Origin: Thamnaconus septentrionalis
Lineage: Eukaryota; Chordata; Actinopteri; Tetraodontiformes; Monacanthidae
Length of the DNA: 64,000 bases
Direction: 5' to 3'
Assembly: GCA_009823395.1 (NCBI GenBank)
Contig: CM020510.1
Coordinates: forward strand, 1,439,273 to 1,503,272
Both the position numbers and the translations under genes were made by a program. Below, one piece after another: positions 12,245-24,405 of this stretch; the first letter of the stretch is position 1; each line of letters starts with the position of its first letter. The notes under the pieces were generated by a model. The model was not told where the DNA came from. It worked only from the letters and a program-made list of their open reading frames with translations, and did not search any database.

Positions 12245-13410
12245 TATTTAGGCGAAGAGAAGGAGGAAACAAAAAACACGAGCCAGCAACAACTCGGCAT
12301 CCGTGACAACTCACAAGTCGGAGCAACACTTCCTGCTTCCGGTTGGATCATGACGCCTTCAGGGGTCATGTTAAACGTGTAGGAAATTTGCACACAGTGA
12401 TTTTTTTTTTTCTCTCTAGGGCTGTACGTTCTGTGTGTGTTTTTTTTTTTGTCAATTTCTTTTTAAAATCAAATATTCTATCAAGTTAAAAAAAATCAGT
12501 ACTATTTGGACCCTGATAAATCTGGAAAAGTAGTGCTAAAGTAGCAGTAGTTCAGAAAGTAGTAGTGCTTTCTGAAGACAAACTCTATCCAAGACTTGCC
12601 ACTGTCTATTTTAAAAAGTAAAAGGCCCTTCAAATTGTAACGCCTTCAAAACAAAATGCTTTTGCCTTTTTACTCTGTGTTCTAGAACCTTATTTCTGCT
12701 ACAAGCTATATTTTAGTAACGTTCATCCTGATGTGCTTTTATATATTTGCACTACAAGAGGGGGGAAAACCGACACAACTTCACATTCTGAAGCTCGGAT
12801 GGCCTTAACTTAAATCTGACTTCACGAATAAAGTGCAGCCTACAACGGGAGTCAGACAGGATGTGCTTCTATTTGCTCATGGGCGTCGAAGCAGTTCGTC
12901 GTTCCACCACTGGAGGGAGTCAACGTCAGTCCGGTCGGCCAGGCGACGACATAAAAAACCATTGGCTATCTTCACTCCCCTACTACAGACAAGAACTGTC
13001 GTTATTTTTTAATCTAAGATCTGGTTTCCTGCTCAAACGAATCAATAAGGTCCCGAAAGACACATACTGCATTTGTATTGTGTGGGAAGCATGTAGACAT
13101 TTATTTATTTTCATTATAGAGTCAGCAGCATTTGTATATATTTACATATAATCTCACACAATACACGCTAACATAGTAAAAAAAAATAACAGGGTTATAC
13201 AAAGACAATGAAGTATTGCACCGCATCAACAGGGTTTAAAATCAGTGTTGACTTTTTATTGCATCCTACTTATTGTGCAACACTAGTGGGTGTTTTGTTT
13301 CTCGAAGGCGCTTTGAGCTCTGTCGGCCGCCGTAGTTGTGTAGGGGAGTTGTTGTTAGGTGACGTATGACAAGAACTTTCCGTGCGGGAACGCCCAGTCC
13401 CTTAAAAGTT
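12245..13410. promoter_or_regulatory. Head-to-head intergenic region of tmem87a and capns1
   Basis: About 1.1 kb separates the tmem87a start codon from the likely 5' exon of capns1. The part next to tmem87a (12000-12340) is richer in CG dinucleotides, as at a CpG promoter. A 'cttaaaag' TATA-like element lies at about 13401, just before the capns1 leader. The middle is AT-rich with no gene. Promoter function is inferred from position. Confidence 0.4.
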
Positions 13411-13505
13411 GCCGTCTCCTCTGTTGTCTCACTCACTCACACACACTGTCTGTCCGTCTGTTTGTCCGTCTGTCTGTCCGTCGGTGGTCGTCCGCCACAA
13501 CAACT
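13410..13505 (+). other. Probable 5' UTR exon of the capns1-type gene
   Basis: A stretch with 'tgtctgtccgtctg' repeats ends at 'acaact|gtgagtatc', a strong donor at 13506. It lies about 0.85 kb before the exon that carries the start codon. The 5' end is a guess. Confidence 0.45.
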
Positions 13506-14289
13506 GTGAGTATCATCATCATCATCAGTCATCATCATCATCAGTCCTGCCGCACCGAGTCTTCATGTGTGTTTTTGTACTCCTGGAACCGCAAGCGTTG
13601 CTCCAGCGGACTGTTTACGAACTACTGCTGCGACTGCCGCGAGAGCGTATTTTTGCTTGCGCGTGCGCGCTCCCTGCCCCTGTCCCTGCCCTTCCCTGGC
13701 CTGCCCTGGCCTGGCCTGGCCTGGCCTGGCCCGGTGAATTGTATAGGAAACTAAAATCTTGAGCTTGGAAGTAAGAATGATCATCACGCGCAGCGTGGCA
13801 ACACAGTCTGTGAACGAGTCTCATTGGTTCCAGATCATCATCATCGTCTCGTAGTCTTGAATGTTGAGTTGAGTTCAACCGGGTTTGTGTGGTTTTTTGT
13901 TGTTGTTGTTGTTGTTGTTTGTTTATTTGTTTGTCCAAAACCCAGTCCAGTTATTCATTCGAGTCTCAGCAGTGCAACTCGTTAGACAGGAAGGCAGCGA
14001 CTTAAGTGAAAGGATTGTCTGCTGGAGCGACTCCGTGCAAAAGTTGAAAGTTTCCTTGTGAGTGAGGTGCATGCAGCAACAACAACAAAAAATAAAAATG
14101 GGTGTGACACACTTTGAGGTGTTCACCTCACACACAACTGAAGTACAGAAATGCGGCAAAAGTGTATGGATAGGCAGACGTGAGGTCATATAAATCAATA
14201 GAAACCATTTGAAAGCATTGATTGTTCAACACTGGTTGACGGGTTTGTTTGTGGCTGTGCACTTCATTCATGTTTAAGATGGATTATCA

Positions 14290-14292
<3 letters not shown>

Positions 14293-14334
<42 letters not shown>

Positions 14335-14340
14335 TCTCTC
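14293..14340 (+). repeat. (CT)n microsatellite forming the polypyrimidine tract of a capns1 acceptor
   Basis: Nearly pure CT up to the AG at 14341-14342, directly before the exon with the start codon. Confidence 0.9.
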
Positions 14341-14350
14341 AGGCTCAAAC

Positions 14351-14563
14351 ATGAGTTTTATTTCTGGCATCCTAAACGTTGTAAAGTAAGCACCTGGGAT
14401 TTATCTGATCATTACCAACGTTAAAATTCTCACTGCCTTGTCTTAATTCAGTCTTTGAGTCCAGCAACAGCAACTACACCTCATGTCATGCTTTCCTCTC
14501 ACAGAAACATCGACCCTTCAATATTCTTCCCTTCCGAACCAGTGAGTACTACTGCTACTACTG

Positions 14564-14628
<65 letters not shown>

Positions 14629-14767
14629 GCTACTACTTCCATGTGTGAACCTAAACAAAGCTGCTTTCCTTGAGGTCTCTTCAGCACCTTGTATTGAGCG
14701 CAGTGACTCTCAGTGGAAGCAAAAAAGTAACCAGCTGAAAAAAGTCTGTCGGAGCTCACAGTGGTTC

Positions 14768-14806
<39 letters not shown>

Positions 14807-17800
14807 CCTCCTCCACGCCGACCCCTCTACTTTGCCGAGACGAACGAGTCCGATGAAGAGAGAAAGTTCCGGGCTATTTTCAAGCAGTTGGCTGGAGATG
14901 TAAGTCTGTTTTATTTTACCCTTTTTTAAAAAAAATTATTTCATTTGTGTGTTTTGTGTGTTTTTAGTTCAAAGCACTTGGCTCTCTATGTTCTCTTTCC
15001 TCATGCCACAACACTGGGCTCAAACTTGATACAAAGACAAGTCAGAGTTTGAGCCGTTTGACTGAGTAAGGTAACCGCAGGGAACACGGAGGACACGTCA
15101 ATTCACTCATTCAATCGAGAAAAAAAACAAAACAAGGAAAATCGATCCGCAAAACCGTCAAATGCCACTGAAAATCAGTGTATAAAAAAAGTACACAACT
15201 GGCTCTGGAGATCTGGAATTATTTAATGAAGTTGTGGCTATGTTGTTGGACAGACAGCAGAGAGAATTAGCAGAAAATCAAACAGAATAGAATAGAACTT
15301 GGCTGCATTTCAGCAACAAAAAGAAGGAAAACTATATTCATTAAAAAAAAAAAGGAATTAAGGAAAAACAAGATATTTATATCTTATGAACAGTTGGATT
15401 ATTTACAGTTATCTACACAATGAACAAATGATCATACTATGATGTGTTCTAACTCATTACTGTTCCTAATGGCAACCTAGAAATCCACCGCTGGGCGCTA
15501 AGAGTTAACAGGAGGGATTCTGCTCTCATCAGCAGCTGCTTTATGTGGCAGGGCTTGCAATAAACCACACAGACTTTGGTCCCTTTATTGACACTATATA
15601 ATGCTGTGTCAAGACCAGAGCCGACTCCCACTGAACTCTTCTCACCTGAATGCAACACATGTGGGGAAAAAACACCTCTCTAGATGGGTCAGGATGGGTT
15701 AAAATTGCATTTAGCGACGTTGGTGCAGTTGTTTTCCTGGTCAGGTTGCTGTTGGCGTCACTATGGAGTCGCTGCACCGTTGACTGCTGCACCTACCCAG
15801 TTTTTGAACTGACTCGTGTGTCCCTGTGGAGCCTTTTTATTAGTGTTGCAGTCCTGGAGGTGGGTCTTGGTTGGTCCAGACCACTTTTTAAGGGTCTGGT
15901 CTCGGACTTGGAGGCATTTTTACTGGGTCTGGTCTCGGTCTGGGACTGGACGGACTGGTTTTTTTTTGATCCAGGCCAGTGGAGACTCAGCCAACACTGT
16001 AATAACACGATAATAACAGAAAAGAATCCAGCTGCTGCTGTTTTACACTCTGTTGGTGACACCCAGAGTGACACCCTGCCCCATTTATTTTTTAATTTTA
16101 TAAAGCAAAGTTGTTTTTTGAAAATGGTTCAAAATAGTTGGCAAAGCAGCAAAAATGTTCAAGAAATTTTTTTCTTGGCTTGGTCTTGGTCTCAAAGCCC
16201 AGATGTCTTGGTCTGGTCTACCTCCATGGCTCTCTAGTCTTGATAAGGTCTTGGTCTGGTCTACCTTCATGGTTCTCTAGTCTTGATAAGGTCTTGGTCT
16301 GGTCTACCTTCATGGTCCTCTAGTCTGGATAAGGTCTTGGTCTGGTCTACCTCCATGGTTCTCTAGTCTGGATAAGGTCTTGGTCTGGTCTACCTCCATG
16401 GCTCTCTGGTCTTGATAAGGTCTTGGTCTGGTCTACCTCCATGCTCTCTGGTCTGGATAAGGTCTTGGTCTGGTCTACCTCCATGGCTCTCTAGTCTGGA
16501 TAAGGTCTTGGTCTGGGTTGGTGCCGTCTGGACTACAACACTATTTTTTATACTCGGTGAGGTGAAAAGAACACAAGTGCTTTGAATCCTAGATACTAGT
16601 GGAAGTCACCTGACTTGTCTCGGCTGTTCTACAAGTTTAATACGTCTTTCTTTCTTTCTCCATTGGTTCCCTTGACTCATCTCTCGTGTGTGTTCCACCT
16701 GTCTACCAGGTTGCATTCCAATCCCCGCCCCCCACTGTTGCATTCTGTTTCCCCTTTGTCTGTGCGGCGGCCACACACGACAGGTTCTGCAATGCACACC
16801 TGCCCTGAATTATTCACCAGGGCCACAACTCAAAGACGTTGGCTCCGCCTTCATCTTTTCTCCTCTGTAACAGCACCGCTGTTGCAGGATGAGAGTGTTG
16901 AGAATGAAGTTGGTCTTCATCCATGTTGTCACTACAGTGACTGGAAATGGCTCCCTTAAAAATATTTGCCTATTAGTTTTGGTTCACATCGTTTAGTGCA
17001 CTGAGTCGCCTGCTAATGCCGCAGCTTCCGAACGAAGACATTTGGAGAAAAACCTGGGTCTTACGACAGAATTTGGAACCCAGAATTGGTGACGTCACTT
17101 CCGACTGGGCGACGTGGTGAAATTTGACCCTTTGGCTTCTGAGGAGTTGGCTGCTGCCACTCCACAGCATCCAGGCAGCTAATCCAGGCAGCTAATCCAG
17201 ACTGTTATCAACGTGTGGATAAGAGTTCTGCACCACATGAGGAAGATATACAAGGTTTGATTGACTTTATGGACTTTTGCTCCCATCAGCAGTGACACGA
17301 CTGTTAATATACACATCCAGACATATCGGGACTTTTTTTTTTTTTTTTTGGATCAATTCATTTTTCTGATAATTGGATCCAAATGTGTGAATTTGCAAAC
17401 GTTGGTTCAGGCCTCAAAAATCAAACAAACTGACAACGCAGCTCAGTTTGTGCACATCCAAACCAAACATACCAGCATTTTATCAGATATGGAGGAGATT
17501 TGTTTTTTTTTTTGTGTGCAGTGGTTTCACAATCACAGCACCAAATGAAGGTGTGGTTGTACTTCAGAGGAGGAGGAGCAACAGATCCAGAAAGCAGGGA
17601 GCTTCCCTAACGTTGCAGTGGTGACACCTATTTGGGTTTGAGCTCATTTGTTTTATTTCAAGCATGGAAAATTTCCAAACTGGAAAACTCTAACCCGTGG
17701 GAAAGAGTTTCTGTTGCGAGCTTCACCTGTCCAGAAGAAGACTCGGTTAGTAGCAGACTGGTCATCTTCAGGGCTTTACAATGCATCCAGTCACCATTAC

Positions 17801-18237
17801 TGCACTCAACTGAAGACACAAACATACAGTATTAGCGACAACGTCACGCACCACAGAAGTCGACTTGATTCATCGTAGTCTTGAAAATGTCTTTTTGATG
17901 CCTGTTGGTCGTTCATGAACAACACACTGCTCGGACTACAGTGTATGTAATGTGTTCTTCTATTCTGTTGGTATCTCATCAAATCGACAGGAGTACTCCG
18001 AAACGTATCTGCATTCAGGAGTTTCATCCGCCTTCCTATTTTTTTTACTTTGATGTTTTTGGAGTTCGTCTGCTGCTCCGCAAACACAGTGGATCCATTT
18101 TTTGCGTACTGGGAAACAGCTTTGAAGTGTGTTAGAACCTCACACAGACACACACACAGACACACAGCACGAGGTTTCCTCTGCATTCCTGCCATTGTCT
18201 GGCAGGGAGGTGGCTCCACAGCCCTTGGGTGTTGTAC

Positions 18238-18275
<38 letters not shown>

Positions 18276-21200
18276 CTCAGCCGAGGGGTGTGTGCACCAG
18301 TCAGGCCAGGTCCCAGACTGGCTCTCAGCGGGCGTGTTGCCCACATAACCGACAGAACTAATGGGGAGGAAGATGTTTGTGGTGGAGCATCTCATCACTC
18401 TGCTGCTCCACAGGCTGAACTCACTCACAAACAAGCCTGTTGGGTAGTTCAGTTCAGTTTAAAGACAACACAGGCCTCCAATTCTGATTGGCTGATAGTC
18501 ACCGTGCCAGTGATCGAACTGCAACCTCATCAAGGGGGAGTTTTATTTTTTTTTTGACATAGAAGATGTTAGATTTTTTACACACGTCACTTTGAATAAT
18601 ACTTATATATATATAATACTAATATACTACGATGTGTATATATGTATATGTTTGCATATACATGTATGTGTGTGTGTGTGTGTGTATAAGAATGAAGTTG
18701 TTGACTCTTAAAACGTAGAAAAACGAAGATTCAGAGTTTTATGCTGATTTTTCCCAGTGGATATATATTTTTTTTTTTTAGTCTTTATTGTCACGTATGA
18801 GAAGACGCACTACTGCCCCCTAGCGCTGGGAGGTTGCAACTCTCCCTGTGCTTTCAGTTAGAAATCAAGCAAACACATTGTAGCGTCATTGTAATGTTAC
18901 AACAAAGTTTATAATTTTTATCATTTGTTTTATAAGTTTTATAATTAAAAACTCGGGGGGGGACTTGGATGGTGCTGATGGAATGAGCTCATGCACTGCA
19001 ACAGTTGGAATGAAATTGATTTATGGAAGTGACTGAAGTGTTTTTTTTCTTTTTGTTTTGGAAACTGAAGTAACTCCGAAACATTCATTTCAAAATGAGT
19101 CACATATTTAGATCAGCTGTGACTCACTGTGCTGGCGGGGCTTCCCCTGTGGAGAAAAATAATTGCTGTGTGTGTGTGTGTGTGTGTTTCAACACAACAG
19201 GACATGGAAGTGAGCCCCAACGAGCTGATGAGCATCCTGAACAAAGTCATTTCCAGCCGTGAGTCTCGTTTTCCTCCTTTTTCACTCAGAGAATCCTCAA
19301 TTTCTCACCAAACTACAAACTGACCCAAACATTTGTGGCATCGGTGTCAAGACTGTGGCTCGTGGGCCACATTTGGCCCGCAGTGTCATTATATTTGTTC
19401 CTGGGAGGCCAATACAAAATCACTACTAGAGCTGCTAGCCCTACCGCTGATACTACAAATCCCAGAATGCTCTGCTGCTATTCAGTGTTGAAGCAAAGTG
19501 TGTGTTTGAAATTTGACTCCCCTGCTTCCTTTCAGATCGTCAACTGAAAACTGACGGCTTCTCCATCGAGTCCTGCCGCAGCATGGTGGCCGTCATGGAC
19601 GTATCCTCTCACCTGATTGGCCACTCCAGGCTGTTTGATGACAGCTGGCAGTCGTACTAGTAACTCAACCTTAACACCGTGTTAAAATGGCTTAACAAGA
19701 CACACATGTGTGCACTCGCATTTCCTCGGCGTTTCCCAACTGGTGGCTCCTGTGTTTGACGGGGTCGCAGCTTTGTGGGTAGTTTCTCTTTTTTTTTGTG
19801 TGATTTTAAAAAAAATATATTTAGAGAGAAAATACAATCATTTCATAGGTGGAGTCTCCACCAGGTGAGAACCACTGCAGTAAATGACACCGTGCAGGTG
19901 TTGAACGGTTGAAGAAAAAGAGTCAATTGCACAGTTTCACCGGTTCAAGGTGTGGTTGGCAACTTTGTTCACAGCCAGCAGTGAAAACAGACATCAGACA
20001 GTGAACACTGGCCAGGAGCAGTTGTGTCAGGGAGACGTTGCTGCAAAATCAGTGCTAGTGCTAATCTAGTGTCAACTTTGTTGCTCTTTCTTAGTTTTGC
20101 ATACTAACCAGTCGTATTAATGCTTTTTCTGCTGTCAGTTTTGATGTTTAAAAACCTCGAGTGGAGCTCTGTAAGTTAAAGCGCTTAATTCGAGTCCCTT
20201 CAGAGCGACAGCACCGGAAAGCTGGGCTTCCATGAGTTCAAATACATGTGGGAGAACATCAAGAAGTGGCAGGTGAGACCGACTGCCGCTTCTTTCATGA
20301 AGCGACACGAACGCTACGAGAGGATACGTGACATGACGTCACCAAACTAAGACCGAATGATCCATTCCATTTCGTAGCGACGCTAACTTTGTTTTGCCCC
20401 CCCCAACAGAAAATCTACATCGACTACGACGCCGATCGTTCTGGAGTGATCTGCTCCAAGGAGGTGCCAGCTGCCTTCAAGGCCGCAGGTGAACTTCTGC
20501 CTCTGCAAAGGCTGAGATAGGAAGAAGGGCGGCCAGATTTTAAAAGAGCCCATGTGCGTTTTGCAGGTTTCCCGCTGAACGACCAGCTGTACAAGCTGAT
20601 CATCCGCCGCTACAGCGACGAACACGGCGACATGGACTTTGACAACTTTGTCGGATGCCTTGTGCGACTGGATTCCATGATCAGTGAGTTCGCTCTCCTT
20701 ACTTCCTGTGTATGTAATCTCTTCTAAGGGGAACAACTGAACAATCCCAATGTTAAGAGTTTGGTCTTGATGAAGAGGTACAACTTCAATCAATGTATGG
20801 GGGGAAAAATAAGGATTTCAGACTGAATCTGAATGGATGCAACGCGGTTGCACTGGCCCAGGTCTGAACTGACCTTCCACCATCTCAGAAAGTTCTGGAA
20901 TGTTCTTGCATAACCATGTTGAGATAGGGATGGTCATTCTTGGTATGGTCATGCAAATATCACCCAGCGAGCAGCGGGCTGCTAACTGGGCCAAATGCCT
21001 CGTTGGTGCCGGAGGTCAGGAGATGGGAGGATGGCCAAACTGGGTTGAGATCATGGAAAAGCAACGGCGCCTCAAGATAACCAATCAGGGCGTGACGAGC
21101 GTTTTGAAAATCACAACGATTCTTGTTGTTCTGTAGGAGCCTTCAAGACCCTGGACAAGGACAACAATGGCTCCATTGAACTGGACGTGAAGGAGGTAAA

Positions 21201-21719
21201 AAAAAATAAATAAATAAATAAATAATACAAATTCAGAATGAATGAAGGCTTTATTTCAAACATGCGTGGGTAAAAAAAAAAAAAGAAAGAAATCTGAATA
21301 TGTAACAGAAAACAAAAGACCAAATGAAAAACCTTCAATCAGTCATTGACAAATAGAAATGATATCAACGTTAATGAAAAGGAGCAGGAAGAAGCTTTTA
21401 CTTATTTATTCCTACCCCCTTGTCCACATAATTATGATCATTTATTATATAAAATATACAGGCTGTTTTTTCCACATACAGTTTACAGTCAGTTCAGTGT
21501 ATGTAGTACTGTAGATGCTTTGGAACAGCAGTAAACATGTTGTAGGAAATGCTACTGCTGCCAAAGAGGTTAAATATTTACGGTTACAATCGCAACAGGA
21601 AAGGAAGAAAATAATGCAAAGTATTTCACATTAAAAGGTGGTAACCAAGCAGACACACTGTAACTATGTTTTTTTTTCTTTCTGTTTCCCAGTGGCTGCA
21701 GCTGACCATGTACTCGTGA
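14351..21719 (+). CDS. capns1: Calpain small subunit (penta-EF-hand), CAPNS1-like
   Basis: Ten coding exons: 14351-14385, 14505-14541, 14807-14899, 19201-19258, 19536-19600, 20204-20272, 20410-20488, 20567-20683, 21137-21195, 21693-21719. Phases join without break into 212 residues. After a short start ('MSFISGILNVVK') and a proline stretch ('PPPPRRPLYFAE') comes the penta-EF-hand domain. Visible motifs are 'FRAIFKQLAGD', 'LKTDGFSIESCRSMVAVMD', 'SDSTGKLGFHEF', 'DYDADRSGVICSKE', 'RRYSDEHGDMDFDNF' and the final 'EWLQLTMYS'. These match the regulatory subunit that pairs with calpain-1 and -2 through EF5 and binds calcium. The mammalian protein is about 268 residues with a glycine-rich N-terminus; that part is absent here. 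CAPN3-type penta-EF domains are the alternative, but the wording is clearly closer to CAPNS1 and no protease exons are seen. Confidence 0.9.
14547..14638 (+). repeat. (CTA)n microsatellite right after a capns1 donor
   Basis: About 30 CTA/ACT units with a few CTG, starting within ten bases of the donor of coding exon 2. Confidence 0.92.
14769..14803 (+). repeat. (GT)n microsatellite up to the capns1 exon 3 acceptor
   Basis: About 17 GT units run directly into 'gcag' at 14803-14806, replacing the usual polypyrimidine tract. Confidence 0.92.
15290..15420 (-). mobile_element. Interspersed repeat fragment related to 10310-10540
   Basis: Shares 'aaaaacaagatatttatatc' + 'ttatgaacag' with the copy in tmem87a. 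It is a short fragment in capns1 intron 3, otherwise without recognisable content. Confidence 0.4.
15841..16550. mobile_element. TIR DNA element with internal 43-bp minisatellite
   Basis: Left end 'agtgttgcagtcctgg', right end 'ggactacaacact': imperfect terminal inverted repeats about 700 bp apart. Inside are 'gggtctggtctcgg' repeats. From about 16185 to 16515 there are some seven to eight tandem copies of a 43-bp unit 'ggtcttggtctggtctacc' + 'tccatggctctctagtctgg'. No transposase remains. It is probably a non-autonomous element whose inner part has expanded. Confidence 0.6.
16551..19200. other. capns1 intron 3, remainder; no gene seen
   Basis: Holds AT-rich sequence and a (GT)n run at about 18241-18272, others at 18667-18685 and 19168-19188, and no coding exon I can support. 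The 'ggagctcacagtggtt' type similarities are too weak to call. Confidence 0.5.
19345..19420 (+). mobile_element. hAT-like repeat end ('..GGGCCACATTTGGCCCGC')
   Basis: 'ggctcgtgggccacatttgg' + 'cccgc' is a frequent end of a vertebrate hAT-type MITE. Similar words occur at 11605-11635 and 25563-25625. Confidence 0.4.
21200..21480 (-). mobile_element. Minus-strand LINE/SINE 3' end in capns1 intron 9
   Basis: (AAATA)n is followed by 'gaatgaatgaaggctttatt' + 'tcaaacatgcgtgg' and then 'acttatttattcctacccc'. This is the inverse of a common fish LINE 3' region. A plus-strand relative lies at 59700-59930. Confidence 0.5.
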
Positions 21720-22850
21720 AGTGATGATGTCATTCCTCTTACTCTAACTAGTGTGTGTGTGCTCAAAGATGTGCAATAGAAAAACCCTGTTGTCTACATG
21801 GTAAAGGGACCAAAACTACCCGTCAAGCTAAAACCAAAGAGGAAGAAAAAAGAAAACTGGGACCAGAGTAAAGTTGATGATGACGCTGCTGCTGCACTGT
21901 TTTACTGCTAAAAGACAGTCGGGCAACAAAATGTTACGGGTTTGTTTATTTTCTGTCATAAAGTGCGAGAGTGAATTTGAAATGGTCATGATTTTTATTT
22001 GGGTAAAACGGCTTGGAAATGAATTTGATGTAGAAGAGAATAAAGAAACGGTTAACATTTTAAGACTTGCTTGTGTCTTTTGTCCCGAGATCAGTCCAGC
22101 AGATTTGGCCACATTTGTTCTGTTTGTTGAAATTAATATGAGAAAAGCAGAAAGAAAGAATAATAAAATATCTTCTAAGTTTGATGTAAGAAAAGCACTT
22201 TTATTTTGTTGTTGCAATAAGCAAAAGTTACCATGACACCAAACATCACGCGCGGACACAGGAACTGTTACGTACATAAGCTAAACAGTGCCCCCTATCG
22301 GCATTATGAAGTGATAAAATATTTTTTGGAAAAGTGGTCAGTTCATATTAAAGTTCTCCTAGAGAGCCAGACTACGGAAGCTCATTGCTGGACTCTCTAT
22401 ATAATTGTATATCCCCCCCCACCGACCTCGATGCTAGCTTTAGCTTTAGCTGAAGTCCACTTGCTGCTCATAAAGGCGCGTAATAAAACACCGTTTACAT
22501 CTGTCGTATGACTGTGTGACCTTCAGGGAGTGTGGGAAATTTCTGTATCGCCACAGAATCGCTATTATTGTTTTAAGAGGTAAGTATTTTATTATTTTAT
22601 ATTCAGGCGTGTTTACGGAAACAAAAAGGAGATAGCAGCTTCGCCACCAGTGAACTGCGAAGTTTAAATTCCTTTTCAACACACTAATATGGGAAGTGAT
22701 AATATTGGGCCAAACCTGAAGCTTTTCAAAGAGCAACACGAACGTAAAGCTATGTACTTAATTCGAATCCACCCCAGGCCTGAAAATGCCGCAGAATCTC
22801 CTTTCACAACTCACGTACGTCGTTCTGTGCGATCACGGTGTTGTTTGGTT
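21720..22850. other. capns1 3' UTR and intergenic stretch before snap23
   Basis: The 3' UTR follows the stop; an AATAAA lies at 22039-22044. The rest is AT-rich with no exon seen. 'gctagctttagctttagctg' near 22433 is a small local repeat. Confidence 0.5.
22039..22044 (+). terminator. Candidate poly(A) signal of the capns1-type gene
   Basis: AATAAA about 320 bases after the stop codon, with T-rich sequence downstream. No transcript evidence. Confidence 0.4.
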
Positions 22851-23024
22851 GCGGGGCGGGGCCGCCCGGAAGGAGGAGAGGGGCGGTGCTAGCCAGAGAG
22901 CAGCAGGAGGTAGAGATGCTGAGGAGGGGCACCGCACCGCACCGCACCGACTGAGGAAGAATCAACAGGTCCGACCCTCGAAGGCGGAAAATCCGAGCAA
23001 CAACTGAAAGAAAACGCACGCAAG
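22840..23024 (+). promoter_or_regulatory. CG-rich promoter/5' UTR exon of snap23
   Basis: GC- and CpG-rich block ('ggttgcggggcggggccgcc', 'accgcaccgcaccgactgag') that ends in 'cgcaag|gtgggag', a good donor at 23025. It fits the first non-coding exon of snap23, whose coding exon begins 1.36 kb later. Inferred from composition and position. Confidence 0.5.
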
Positions 23025-24360
23025 GTGGGAGAAGTTGTTTCATTCTGATTTATCTTTGTTGGTTTTTTTTTTTTGGTTTTACATGGACGTCTTGCGGATA
23101 TGTTTCCCTGAAACCTCGTTCAAAATCACCGCTCACTGCGTTTAGTCACTGGATGCTGATGAGCGGGTAAAAACCAACAAAAAAAAAACACACACAACAC
23201 AAAACAGTGAGTCTTTCTCAAGGTTGTTGAGTTGAACTTATTGTTCACTTATTTCATTGTATGTGAAAGGAAATGCCTCCATCTTAAAACTGGAAATGAT
23301 GCATTTTTGGCCAGTTTTTCCACGCACCTCACCTGATTATGACCTCGCACCTTGGTTTTTAAAATCTGTCCTGCGTGATCCAGTCAAAGGTGAAGCGCTC
23401 TCAAGCCATCTTCCCACCTGATGTTTCTATTCTGATTTGATTTGTTCAATTTATTTCGAACCTGTAAAAAAAAGGAAAGAGAAATAAAAAGGATACAAAA
23501 CCAAGACACAAAAAAAAACAATTAAAAAAGCAGCAAGGTAAGAATAAATAAGCAAACACCTGTGGAAAATACAAGAGAATAATATTGATTCTTCTCCGCA
23601 TGAGTCTCCAGTCATCACCTCCTGCACAGGACCTTCACCTGGACAGAATTAACATTTTCATCACTTATACAGAAAGCCCTGATGCTTCTTCAAACCAGTG
23701 TTAGACTTTTGCATACCATGCTTCCCACCCCCAACTGCCTTCATCCCAAACACCTCTGGCAGGTTCCAGGACACCAGTTTTGATTCACTGATGATTTTTG
23801 AATTGACATCTAATTCGATTGTTCTTCAGGCGATGGTTGGATGCCTCCATCACTCGGCAGTCGGGGTGATTGTAGTTCATCAGTAAGAGACTTTGCATTG
23901 CAGAGGGTGTGAGAGGTCTTTGCTGGCCAACAGCTAAACAGCTGACGTTGTTGATGTCAGTTTGGTAGTTGCCATGTGCGCCATGGCAACTAACATTTTT
24001 GGAGTGTGATGAGAGATTCAAAAATGATTTGTGACCTTGAGAGAGTTTCCTGAAATAGGAGCTATTGCGAGTAAATTAACTTTGCGTTTGTCTAGAATAT
24101 TTTTGCTACTGCTGTGATCCATTCACTTTCATCATTTATGTATTTTCATCATTTCAAAGGGGTTCTGGTTCACAAATGAAGAAAAAAACTGAAAAAAAAT
24201 AAAAATAAGTCGAAGTTTATTTGCTATATCCAACATCTCAACGTCCGCGGTTCTATTCTCAGCCGTTGCAAATAATCACGTTGTCATTCTGCACTGCAGG
24301 TGCCAAAGCCACCTGATGCTGCCTGATGCTGAGTGCGGTCGCCTGGGGGGTTTGAAACAA

Positions 24361-24380
24361 ACACACACACACACACACTC
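24361..24380 (+). repeat. (CA)n directly before the snap23 exon 2 acceptor
   Basis: A CA run leads into 'ctcacag' at 24384, upstream of the start codon at 24406. Confidence 0.85.
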
Positions 24381-24405
24381 ACAGAGTCAGACCAGGAGGG
24401 GCACC

